Assembly (NCBI GenBank): GCA_945859605.1 | Contig: OX243816.1 | Span: 27,103,924-27,167,923, forward strand | Direction of reading: 5' to 3' | DNA length: 64,000 nt | Source: Lumbricus rubellus | Lineage: Eukaryota > Annelida > Clitellata > Crassiclitellata > Lumbricidae | In this document: positions 33,454-45,047 of the stretch, piece after piece | How positions within the stretch are numbered: the stretch's first letter is position 1 | Layout: each line of letters opens with the position of its first letter | Translations under genes and position numbers: made by a program | Notes under the pieces: generated by a model | The model's input: the letters and a program-made list of their open reading frames with translations, nothing else | Databases searched by the model: none | Told to the model about the DNA's origin: nothing

Positions 33454-33558
33454 TTAACCTACAACTCCTTACAATTCCCGGCCTAGAAGATACCCGTCTT
33501 AGTAGCTGTCCCGCTTCCTCTGATCATGACTCGACTAGGAGTCTAGGACCACCTTCGG

Positions 33559-33671
33559 CAGTGTGCGAGTGAGAATTGGGGTGGGGAAAACAGACTTTAC
33601 TATGTGGCATTGGGGCTCTATTGAAAGACTGGGAGGTTGAAACCCCCAACCTCCCGGCAATTCTCACCCTG
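33559..33671. mobile_element. 113-bp hAT-like MITE, family A copy 3
   Basis: Shares gtgagaattg/caattctcaccctg ends and the internal ggggctct and ttgaaaccccc blocks with the copies at 3877 and 8995. Target duplication accttcgg at 33551-33558 and 33672-33679. Shorter and more diverged than the other two. Confidence 0.88.
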
Positions 33672-33837
33672 ACCTTCGGACTACTCTTACGGAAAACTTT
33701 TGGATAATTATTAGTATCTTCTACTTCCGTCACATTTAGTTAGCATCCGAAGCAAGCATCTCATTACATGGTGTGAGTTGGAGAGCAGAGCAATGCGCAG
33801 GACAGCAACTTAGGTGTTGCCGGTGTCGCGTGACAGA

Positions 33838-34005
33838 GTCTCCCCCTAAAAGTCTCCCCCGGAGACTTTATTTCGAAATAGATTCTCCCCCGGAGGATCT
33901 GTTCTAGAATAAATTCGCCCCCGAAGACTATATTATGAAATAAAGTCTACGGGGGAGATAATATTTCCTCTGCCCACGAAACAAAGTCTCCCCCGTTCAT
34001 CGTGA
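33838..34005. repeat. GTCTCCCCC palindromic cluster
   Basis: Words such as agtctcccccggagact (a palindrome at about 33851-33867) and tctcccccggagga recur five to six times in both orientations, each followed by ttatttcgaaata-like AT palindromes. It is probably a transposon with repeated subterminal motifs. No coding content and no target duplication identified. Confidence 0.65.
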
Positions 34006-34559
34006 AATCGGCGACAGTCGCATAAAATTAATATCATGTTTTGACGATTAGGCCTACTGCTCGTGTTAGAAGCTGTGATTATTGTCGATAAAGTATCAAT
34101 GTTACTCTATTGAGTCTATTTGCATAAGAAAAGACGGCACATAAGTAGCTGCCACCCATAGCGCATTTGTCGTATATTTATTGTCTGTAAAACATGTGAT
34201 ACCAGGTAAAGGACAGAATCAATAGTTTATTAGACGCCTCAAATGACAACAGCAGGCTACGGCGGAAGTGACCTACATACATGTAAGACCTACATACACG
34301 TAGGACCTGCATACACGTAAGACCTACATACATGACTTGTATGCGCTGTAGAAGCGGCAACCACCGCAGGCTGTTACACATCTTACGAAAATCAATACAA
34401 TGATGTATTTTTCCTTTTTTGCTACTGTGAATAATTTAATGTTCTGCATGCATTGGGTCTTCCCGACTATACCTAGCCTACGTGCAATACTATAGTCCCA
34501 TGTCGATAACTCGATATAATTATGTAGCAGAGTGGTGTGTAAGCTAAACGCAGGGATTT

Positions 34560-34623
34560 GATAAATATAATATATTATATTATAATATATATTATATATA
34601 ATATTATATACGTAGATATATAC

Positions 34624-34665
<42 letters not shown>

Positions 34666-34689
34666 ATGTATGTGTATATATATATGTAT
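34560..34689. repeat. (TA)n/(TATG)n low-complexity tract
   Basis: A long run of alternating TA with tatg and catat variants. Its continuation is found on the far side of the hAT-like element at 35308-35350. Confidence 0.95.
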
Positions 34690-35307
34690 CAGTGTTGTTG
34701 AAAGTATCGGGCAAATGTACTTAAGTAAAAGTAAAAGTAAAATGGATTTTAATTACTTAAGTAAAAGTAGCCTAAAAGTACTTATCACAAATTTTACTTA
34801 AGTAAAAGTAAAAAGTAGCCCCTTCAAATAATACTTTTTAAGTAAAAAGTAAAAGTACCCAGTCTTTCTATAAGTAACTCAATCGATTATTAACCTTCAA
34901 AAATACTAAATTCTCGAAATGGCACTAATCGTTGAGTCTAGTACGCACGCTTCTGTTTCATTTTAGCACGATGCACAGCTGAAGAGTCGTTCTGCTGCAG
35001 AAATGGCAGTGCATCCAGCGTGCACCAGTGCACCACCCATCGAAAATCTATTTTTAGGCATGCAAATTTGAATAGGCTGTCTTAGCTTAGCGAAACGAAC
35101 TGTTAATTAGCGCTTTGAAGTAACGAACATTGTAACGAGCGTCGCATAAATTGTAACGAAGTAAAAGTACTGAAATATGGGTAAAATGTTACTTCGTTGA
35201 AAGTAAAAGTATTTCATTTTTTCGATACTTCGTTACATGTGAAAGTACTCGAACTTTTACTTAAGTACAGTAACGCGTTACTTTTACTTCGTTACCGTAC
35301 AACACTG
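34690..35307. mobile_element. 618-bp hAT-like element with AAGTAAAAGTA arrays, copy 1
   Basis: The inverted ends are cagtgttgttgaaagta and taccgtacaacactg. Target duplication atatgtat is at 34682-34689 and 35308-35315, inside the TA-rich tract. Both arms carry repeated aagtaaaagta/tacttttactt words. A copy in the opposite orientation is at 49457-50065. No transposase. Confidence 0.94.
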
Positions 35308-35350
35308 ATATGTATATATATGTATATATATGTATATATATGTATATATA

Positions 35351-36120
35351 GCAATCATATACGCCTATATAGACAAATGGACAGACAAACATACAGACAG
35401 ACCAACATACACGCATACAGACAGAGACAAAGACATTAATAAAGGAAGTGAGCAGAGTTGAGTGGGTTCGACTATAATATAGGATAAAGGACCTGAGAAA
35501 GGAAGAAAACCTTGAAACCTTATCTGCATGCATGCACAATTAATTAATACAATTATGGCTGCGCTGAATACAAATTCAAATTCCTTGCCAAACCAAATGT
35601 TGGTCTTGTTCTAACCTCGCATCTAACCTGCGTAAGCGATCGAAAGCAAAAGATTTGCGCTTCATCGCAGAGACGCTATGCAAATTCTCGTAATGAATGA
35701 ATGCTAGGAAGCTGTCCGTCTCAGTGTAAACCGTCACGGCTTTAAGAGGAAGCAATGGGAAAATGTATACTTATAAGCGTTTCAGGTGAGTTTGCAGTGG
35801 TACTAACACAGACTTTGCAAAGTTTGCACGTCTTTTGAACCACTTAAAACACTGATTATTTTATAGGCTCTTATGTTATGATTTGACACGGTATATAAAT
35901 AAACAATTTATTTATTCAATAAGCAAATAACATTCACATGGTCCTAATGTTGACCCCGTTTGGGAAGATGGTGCATATGAGTATAGTTCAAAAAAGTCGT
36001 CGCATTTACAAGTTCTCATAATTATTAAGGAAAAATCACGAATCAGTGCTAGTCCCAAGTCTGGATATAGGAGGAGGGCGACGCTAATGACCCTTATAAC
36101 CACGCATCGTCATTAAACGT
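35351..36120. other. Intergenic, including a cagacagacaaac-type simple tract
   Basis: 35365-35435 has a degenerate (acagacag)n tract. Otherwise nothing recognised. Confidence 0.5.
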
Positions 36121-36126
36121 AAACTA

Positions 36127-36275
36127 CTCAGGCTACTAATATGAAATATGGAATATGGACTTAAAGTCCATGCATGCATTCTACATGTATATTATTAGCC
36201 TGAGTCTTTCTTTTCACCAGAAGAGAAAGACTCAGGCTACTAATATGGAATGCATGCATGGACTTTAAATTCAAT
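36127..36275. repeat. Nested inverted repeats downstream of the receptor gene
   Basis: ctcaggctactaatat at 36127-36142 pairs with atattattagcctgag at 36189-36204. The tail of that block (from about 36152 to 36214, including agtccatgcatgcattc, cctgagtctttctttt) pairs again with 36221-36267 (aagagaaagactcagg ... gaatgcatgcatggacttta). The overlapping arms allow two alternative hairpins. It lies about 285 bp beyond the receptor stop codon, so it is probably in its 3' region. Confidence 0.8.
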
Positions 36276-36549
36276 TTAAAGCAGGGATCGAGCGAACTTA
36301 ATGGTAGTCTGGTCAAGTTAATGATCAAAGTGGATTTGTGAGAGTTACATCTGTTGGTTGGGTGATGTTAATTCAGTTTCGGTCTGTAGTTATTCCTGTA
36401 AGTCGTGTTCGGTTGATCGTATAAGCTTAGGTCTACAGAGAAACGAAGAAACGGCCTTCGCCGTCGTCATCATCAACTGCAAAATTAATGTTAGCACTGC
36501 AGATGTTTCCTTAGCATAGACTACTTCTTTCGAATCATCTTCAATCGCT

Positions 36550-37149
36550 TCAATAATCTATCTCCGGATCAACTTCCATCAGACTATTGTCGATAACTGG
36601 TTCCCTGTGACGTCTAATAGCAACACCGTAGGCTTCAACGGGCTGCTCACCTCTGTGACCGTATAGGCCTGCGTTGGCATAACTGTCATGGGTTCTGCCA
36701 CTGCTGTCTCCTCTAATGTCAGTGTCACCCATTCCGCCATGATTGTCAAATACCTCTGCTGGGATATCTCTTGGCTGCATGTAATCATCATGGTCAGGCT
36801 GTACGGCGGTTGGATGGTCTCTCTGTGGCGCCATTGCCATAGCGTTCGTCTGCCTGCCATGATTCGCGCCTACATAGCTTCTATCGTGAGTTAATACCGC
36901 ATCGTCATTGCCATTAGGTTGACCTACCACAGAATCATACTCATTTTCGTCTTTCGATTTAACACTGGCGCGATAATTAACGTTCTTGACGACCTTGTTC
37001 TTTTTGTGACGATTGTAGAGGAGAACTGCCACCAGAATGATAATGGCGACAACGACGACACACGTCACAGTGACTACGATGATTAGATCTGTGTTGTCTA
37101 CCGTGTAACTTACACAGCAAGCGTGTTGAGTCAGTGTGCCGACGGTTAT
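36550..37149 (-). CDS. Transmembrane helix and cytoplasmic tail exon (last exon)
   Basis: The acceptor is ttccttgttgcag and the stop TGA is at 36550-36552; 199 codons plus stop. A short ectodomain stem with a CC pair is followed by about 24 hydrophobic residues (LIIVVTVTCVVVVAIIILVA and on), a basic stop-transfer NRHKKNK, and an acidic tail of about 150 residues. Tyrosine motifs include EYDSV, SYVG, DYMQP, SYANA, AYGV and a terminal DY; YANA fits the GRB2-type YxNx pattern. No catalytic domain. Confidence 0.93.
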   Translation of the reverse strand: MTVGTLTQHACCVSYTVDNTDLIIVVTVTCVVVVAIIILVAVLLYNRHKKNKVVKNVNYRASVKSKDENEYDSVVGQPNGNDDAVLTHDRSYVGANHGRQTNAMAMAPQRDHPTAVQPDHDDYMQPRDIPAEVFDNHGGMGDTDIRGDSSGRTHDSYANAGLYGHRGEQPVEAYGVAIRRHREPVIDNSLMEVDPEIDY

Positions 37150-38589
37150 CTGCAACAAGGAAAACGTAATGTTAATTTGTTATGAAGTAAAGAGATGCAT
37201 CGTCACTTGACACGTCATGGACGGAAGTCGTCGTCCTCAGTCTCTCAATCACTCCATCCCTCCATCACTCACTCGCACTCACACACACTCACACACGTAT
37301 ACCCACCGACCCACTCAACCCACCCACCAACCCAAGCACGCCCACCACACCCATCCAAGTCCACCCAAACAACCACACTCCCAACCTCCCCACCCCAACC
37401 CACCCACACACCAACTCAACCCACCTACCCACCCAAGCCCACCCACACACTTATTCGCTCACTCAATTACTTTAGGAATGGTAGGACTGGGGAATGGGGA
37501 TTGCTTCCCTACAGAGGATGTCACTGACGTACTCTAAAGTCTAAAAGGTCGGAAAAGCAAATCCCATCAGTTCCTGCGACGCCAAGTAGAGTGGGTATTG
37601 GCAACTGATGGTGCTTAAAATAATCTAATAGATTGCCATCTGGCCTGAAATCAGCAAGTAGTATAGGCTACATACTACATACATAATCCTACTGCCTTGT
37701 ACTATTAGATCTATATAGTTGAGCGCAATGTGGCTTCATATCAGAAGTGTGATACTATGCATTAAGTCATACGTTTACTTACATGTAAATGTGTTGTTGA
37801 CATTACCTCGATGGGATGCGGATCAGAAGATTGCGCGCAGAAAGCTGAAGGATCGTTTATGGTTGGCTCGTCGTCCGGCGGTCGACATTCGAGCACACTA
37901 TCTGTCAGACTGGTGATAACGCACGTTACATTGCTAATTAAAACAATATAATCTTCCATCGAACAACCATACGTGAGGTCCTTGCCCTAGAAAACAACAC
38001 AAATAGTAGCACCAAAACATAATAACACATCTGTCGTTTGTAAACTAATTATATCTATTGACTTAGGCCTACGCCTAACAAATTCAGTATTATGACTCTT
38101 CCAATTATTCATCCTCTATGATAAAGATTGTCCTGGGCATGACGTTAAACTGCATCCATCCTCCGCCACAGGGAACCAACAACGCCCCTGTGCCGGTCCT
38201 AAGCCCGGACAAAGGAGGGAGGTTTGCCAGATGGGTGGCGATACTCTGGCAGGAAAAGACCAAGACTATTGAAATCCGCAAAAACCACGACACAAGTGAC
38301 ATAGTGACCCAGATGCTTCAAGGTGTCATGATGTGGAGCAGACATGCACAGGCCGGTTAGGACAGACCAGTGGAGAGAGTCGGGGGAGAGCGTGGGACAC
38401 ATGCGGGCATTGACCCAGGTTGTCCTTCATGCCTCTTTCCTAACATTCTCTTCAAGCAGACAAGGCGGTCCAGCTGCTTCAAGATATAATGGTATCATTA
38501 TGCTAGCCTGTAGAAACTGGGAGATGACACGAGCCAGACTCCGACAGAGAGTGGCGTCGGACTCCTACGGGCATTGAGCCCTATGATAT

Positions 38590-38650
<61 letters not shown>

Positions 38651-41600
38651 AAAGACAATGATACGACCTGTGCTGATTTATGGAGCGGAAGCATGGACGC
38701 TGAAGAGAACAGAGGAGGAGCTTCTGGAGAGAACGGAAATGAGAATGCTGCGCTGGATACTTGGGATTACCTTGAAAGACAAGCAGAGAAATGAGAACAT
38801 CCGAAGGAAAGTAGGAGTAGCTTGTATTTCTGACAAGACACGAGAAGCCAGACTGAGATGGTATGGTCATGTGGAGCGAGCGGAGGATACCAGCATCAGA
38901 AGAATAATGAAGGCAGAGGTACAGGGACAACGCAACCGGGGACGGCAGAAAAAGAGATGGATGGACATGATCCAATAAGACCTGAAAATCTCAAGCTGAG
39001 GCCAGACGACGCTGGTCAAAGATCAATATGGAGACAGAGGATCCGAGTGGTTGACCCCTCCCCAGCGAAGGACTAATTCAAGCCAGAAGGAAAAGAAGAA
39101 TTATTCATCCTCTAATAAGGAAAACGGCGTCGTCACAAAAGCGCGCAGACAAAAGCGTGAAAATAACCTTACACGTATCTACAGGAAGTTACCAAGCCTA
39201 TCAAGATCGTCATCGAAGATAACGGAGACAGAAGCAACAAGGAGTAGACCTATGCCTATCTCAGAGGGATAGCTCATAATCTCAGCCTCAACATATGACA
39301 AACAGACACAGACAAACAGACATCAATCTGTTGACTTTATTTAGTTGCTTTTCAACTATAACAGAGTTTTTTTATTAGAAGAATTCAACCCACTAAACGC
39401 CGTTTTAATGTCTCTAAATTCATTTTTGTTATAATTAATTAGCACTTAAATACGAAACTTCAACTATTATAAGATTTCATTTATTCCAAGACTTCAACAT
39501 GGGTCTGTAGTGCGCCCTTTTGTTTGCGCGCCCTTTTGATCGGCGCCCTTTTAAACAGGTGCTTTTATAAGCGGCGCCCTTTTAAACTCGTCCTTTTATG
39601 GTCTCACTTTCGAAGTCGCCTTTGATAGTCAATCAATAAATTGTCTGGTAGACTTACGCTTAGGCTGATGGTGTCCATTTTGTTAGTCACGAAGTCCATG
39701 GAACAAGTGGGGTCGAAGTAGACTTGAAGCGGGACGAAGTTGAGCGTTATATTAGGAAGAGATTTGCTTAAGTTTTCGTAGGTTGGAAATGCGTCGAAAA
39801 TGAATCCGAGGTACATCTCAAATGTGCTTCCAGTTTCATCAGTAAGGTTAGCTACCGGAGCGCGCTTCGTTCTTCTGCCTATCTTGTGAGCCCAAAGCGA
39901 AGAATCCAGATGGAAAACGCCACGAAGACTTTTTCCAGCAGTCGCAGTGTTGTTGATGAAAGACGAAGGAACGATTCCATAAGGAATGAGACAAGTTATC
40001 GCCGACGAATTCTTTTGAAGGCAAATCTGCTGCAATACAATAGAAAAGAAATTTTATGACGAATTTACTAATAAACTTCATATAATTAACAGAAAAGATA
40101 TTCGTAATCTTTTTAGCAGTGGCTCATGTTCCAGATGTTAGGTTGGTTAGAATGATTGATGATTAAATGGAAGCTAAAGTGATGAAACTAAAGGATTGAT
40201 TAAAAGAATGTTTGTCTTTTTGAAAATGGTTTGATGTTTATCATTGTAGTCTATACTGCGCACTTTCGTCGGCGCGCATTTGTCGTGAAAAGTTTTGCTG
40301 CGCACTAATGTCGGCGCACTTAGTCTATGTCGGCGCACTTATGTCGGCGCACTTATGTCGGCGCACTTATGTCGGCGCGCTTTTGTCGGTGCACTTTTGT
40401 CCAGCGCGCTAATGGCGGGACACCCGACAAAAGACTACCAACTGCGGCCTTGGAAGGTCACGTAGAGTAAGCGAGAAGCAGAGGAAGACAGCCAAAGACC
40501 TGAGGGGAAAAGAACATGGATATGAGGAAGGGGGTGGACAACATCAGAGACAGAGATATTATGTTGAGACGTCTTGCAATGGCCTCATCGTTAGCGCAAA
40601 AACGCTTGACGGAAGAGAGGAAAGAAGAAGAAGAAAAGCACGTATAGTCTAATTATGAAGCAGTGTAACAGTTTATGTTCTCTATTATAGGGTCAATCCG
40701 AATAGCTCTTATAGATTCATGAGCGCCTGCACATAGGGGCAAGAGGAGGCTCAAACCCCTGGAAAATTGATTTTGTATATTATGCTATTTGGGGTTTTTA
40801 GTAAAAAATTTGTGCTAAAGCACCAATGATGCATCGAGTGAAACTGAAAAATTTACATTTAATAAATATACGAAAAATACCCATGTTCTTAATTTCCTGC
40901 GTTGCAAGGTCTTGCTACAAAATTTAACCGTGACCATTATGTTTTTCCCTTCCAGTCAAAAATGTCTGCGGGCGCCAATGCATAGATTTTATATTTAGCC
41001 TACACTACGATCAAAAGCGAAGTTAGAAACGGAAGTCTTTATTTGAGCTCTAGTATCGGGCTCAGAGTTATTATTGACTTATTTTGATAGTGATGGACGT
41101 TGAGTCAATAGGTCTATAGACTACAGGCTAAACATCTGGTCAAGGATTTGCTGGAATCTGTTTTTCGGCTTACTTAGGCCTAAGCATCTGTAGCTCAGTT
41201 TTAAAATTCTATATATGCATGGCATTGCATGCTCATTGGCGGAGTTTGGTTCAGTTCTTGGAGGGGCTAGAAATAAGTTGGGTTTCAGAGCGTCGCCGAC
41301 AATATTTTCATATGGCCTACTTTTGTTCCTGGCTAAAAGAAAGTTTTTCAGTTTAGAAAATACATGGAATTTTTGTTTAAATCCTGACTTTTTTCGGGGC
41401 CTTCTTGGGAGAGGTAGCTTAGTCCCCTAGTCACTGATAAACTCCGCCCATATGCATGCTGAGCAAATAAAGTTAAAGCAAGTGGAATATAATACGAAGA
41501 AAGATGAAAACATTAAACTTTGATGTCTTATGTTGCTATCAGCTAACATTGATCTCTCACCTCTTACCTTGATCAAAGTGCTTTGCTTTGACCTCTTACA

Positions 41601-44600
41601 TGGGCCAGGGGTTATTTTAACGTGCAGCTGGACAAAAAGTGCGTAGTTGGAAAAGAAATTTGTGCAGTTGAAAATAAGATTTTGTGCAGTAACTCATAGT
41701 GTTATAGAATAGTGAACAAAAGACTTAAAAGGGTCATCAGTTTTTGGGGGGGCCGAGAAAATTTCAAAATGGTAATAGGCTATTTTCACGGGATTTCAAC
41801 GATCAAACATTTGGTCCAGACAACTAAAAAAGTCGTTTTGTGCAGTTCCAAAAATTTCTTATAACCTCTGACATGGGCGATTGTGCGAATTAACTAACCT
41901 CTTGGTAATCTTCTTCTGAATGATCCGCTGTCTTGTTGACCACAATCGTCGTGATCTCCATGATTGGATTTTGCGCGCTGTCCATATTTTCTCCAGAAAC
42001 AGTCAGACGAACACCACCTCTGTCAACAGAACAATCAAAACAAGTTAAAGTGTTGAAAATTCGCAAGTATCATTGCTGTAATTCAAAATTCAATTATTGT
42101 CGCTTCTACGAAAACTGTCATCTAAAATTACGATTTCATAAAGAACCGCAGAAAATGCCTTTTTTCTCAATCTGAAACCTCACCCATATAGGCCTATTTT
42201 CTATTTGCTACCTTCTGAACGGTATCCTGTCAAAACCGCGCGCACAAAACCGCGCACACAAATCGCGCCCAAAAAGCGCGCATTTCAAAACCGAGCACGA
42301 TCATAAACGCGCATTGTTAGACGCATGAAATTAATCGCTCTTCTTGTCGTTACCAGCACTTAAATTGTTCAGCAACCAAGTTTTTAATGCTCTGAGTCGT
42401 AATTAATTAATTTCTATTTACTTTCATGCTGAATTCAAATGTTTATTAAGTTTTTTTGCTGAAAAATAAGTGTTTGTCCAAATTAAATTGGATTGACGAA
42501 ACTAACACTTGGCGCAAATAGAAGCTGGAATGGTGGATATTAGCCTACTGACCTGTAAATGGAAGCTGGATAAAACCCGAGTCTCTGTTACAAAAGGGCT
42601 ATATAAACCAGATCGATATAATAACTTTTACCTAAAACGAATTGTGTTTGACTAGAAAAATTTATCCATAAATGGAAATTGGATTGATGAAAATAATTCC
42701 TCCGTAAATAGGAGCGGGCCTGTTGAAAGTATTCTTGACCAAATAGGCGCTGGATTGAGACAAATAATTGTTATTTAAATAGAAGTTGGACTGATGAAAA
42801 AATTATTATTGCTCCAATGGAAGCTGTATTGATGAAAATAATTAATTCAAACTGCCAGCATGATATCGAATTTCAACAGATGCGCGGTTATGAATGTGCG
42901 CTGGTAGGCTATGATCTGCGCGGTTTTGAAATGCGCGGTTTTGAAATGCGCGGTTTTGAAATGCGCAGTTTTGAAATGCGCGGTTTTTAAATGCCCGGTT
43001 TTGTGAGCGCGGTTTTGATATAGTCAACCCTTTCGAACAAACCCTCTATCTTGCATAGGCTTGAAAGCGCTTTACAAATTTGGAATTTACGAATGCGCAT
43101 CTATAATTCTTTACCCCATTAACGCACTATTCAATGAAACTGAAGGACTATAAACTAGCCTATCTGTGACGTCAAAGAATCAGCAATACGGCCTGTTAGT
43201 ATCTAGAAGGCAATGCCCCGATTCATCTGGTCTTTCTCCTTCCAATTCTCGAAATAAGCGACACCCAATTTAACCTCTAGGCCTTCAGGCTACTCTGCCG
43301 CTTCTGACCTCCTGAAAACTGCAATCCGACTATACTCTTTGGATGACTCATCTACCTCAACGCAGCGCTCGTGAATATGCTGATGCCCTGCGCTTTACTT
43401 TAGAGTTCAATGCGCATGCATAGAAGTTTCGAGATTACGATAGTATAGTTACGATGATCGATCGACACTCATATGCAAAGCGTCTTCATCAACCGCTTAT
43501 CTCTCGTGCTCTGCGTTCGTCATACGAATTAGACAATTAGTTTGTTTCCAAGCAGAGCAGACATAATATGTAGAGATTGGACTGCAGTACAGCACTGTAG
43601 GCGATGGTGTATAGAAAAGGAAACCAACACACGCATGTGGTCCGCATTGCATTCGTGTGCATATATACGTAGGCTAGGGCAGGCCTACGTCTAATAAAGT
43701 TAGGGTAAGATAACAGAATTGCATCGGATTTCGCACACGTCTTTGTCTACACTGGTAATTATCAGTTGCTGGATTTTTGGTTAAAATATTTATGAAACCG
43801 GTGATTTTTCCATTGCTTTGAGGTTACAGCATACAACACACGACATGCTTAAGTAAAACGCTTGAGTAATAAGAGTGAAGGTTGTTAGTGAGCATCTTAC
43901 GTTACGAGTATATCCGTTGGTTCGATGGCGTGGATGACTGGATTTCCAGTGTACTTGAAGATAAGTTTGTGTGCTGCATTCGTCACATTGATTGGTCCAG
44001 AGTATTCAACGAACATGTGCAAACTGTGGTTGATGTAACCACTGTGTGCCGGTGGAATTTGAACGGTTATGGAATCATTTGAGCTGGCAATGAGACAAAT
44101 ACACAAGTTTTTATATATAATATGTAGCCTCATTTTAGCGTATACTCAGCTTCCTCAGAAGTGTGTGTTTGTGTGTGTGCGTGTGTGTGTGTGTGTGTGT
44201 GTTTGTGTGTTTGTGTGCATGATGCGGGTTACTGTAACCGTTCGATTAGAATAACAAGAACAAAACCGTCAACGAGTGTGTACGGAAAGCAAATGAGAAA
44301 CCATATTCAGTTCGTCGTTCAGGTGTTTGCAACATTTGACTTGGATCATATATTCTGCCTGAAATGCTGTTCTTTGGGATGAATCTTAGCGACAAAGTAC
44401 GGTATGATGTTGAGGCGCATATAGGCGCCATGAATTTATGCAAAACTCTGAGTAGCCTAGGTCTCTTGAAGAGGCGTCCCATATAAATTATCGGAGTGAA
44501 CGATAGGTCTATCTTCATTGTATGGAGGAAAGTAACAGAGAATGTGTGTTGCTGCAAAAAACCGTTTACTACGCATCGCATTTGATCAAACCCTATCAGC

Positions 44601-45009
44601 GGATCGTTTAAAAGATCGTGATCAGATTGTTTCAGAAGACGATCGTTCAGTGAATTTTGGAGGATGAAAAGATCTGCAGAGCGCCATGGGTAAAGGGTAG
44701 AAATAGTAGAAATAGTAGAAATAGTAGAAATAGTAGAAATAGTAGATATAATAGAAATAGTAGAAATAGTAGAAATAGTAGAAATAGTAGAAATAGTAGA
44801 AATAGTAGAAATAGTAGAAATAGTAGAAATAGTAGAAATTCACGGCTAACAGTTTGATATTGACCATGGCATTTGGCCACAGTCGAAAAGCGATGCATAT
44901 TCATGGCATGAAGTCGCTCTACTCCAATCGACGCAACCTCTTCCATAGACTCTAAACATCCATCCACACCACCCTCGGCTGCAGACTGGAATCTGTTGGT
45001 TGGTTCCAC

Positions 45010-45047
<38 letters not shown>

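Larger units (their letters stand above)
32395..33740 (+). pseudogene. Non-LTR reverse transcriptase remnant split by two transposons
   Basis: Before 32485 one frame reads HHHITPIFKSLHWLKIPERI then HFKVLSLT, the C-terminal LHWL.V.ERI.FK block of CR1/L2-type reverse transcriptases. The reading resumes after 33457 with a YNSL-like continuation, then a serine-rich stretch and a further broken segment after 33671. A piggyBac-like element (32486-33453) and an hAT-like MITE (33559-33671) sit inside it. It is a dead fragment. Confidence 0.75.

Noticed and set aside
38574..38655. Poly-Met start of the reverse transcriptase frame
   Set aside because: A GAT microsatellite fused in frame by chance to the reverse transcriptase remnant; not its true start.
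41596..41878. Possible inverted-repeat element around gtgcagt words
   Set aside because: The two ends (aggggttattttaacgtgca and gtgcagttccaaaaatttct) match too weakly and no target duplication was found.
43882..44133. Plus-strand frame overlapping the IPT exon
   Set aside because: Antisense shadow of the receptor exon, which has phase and domain support.
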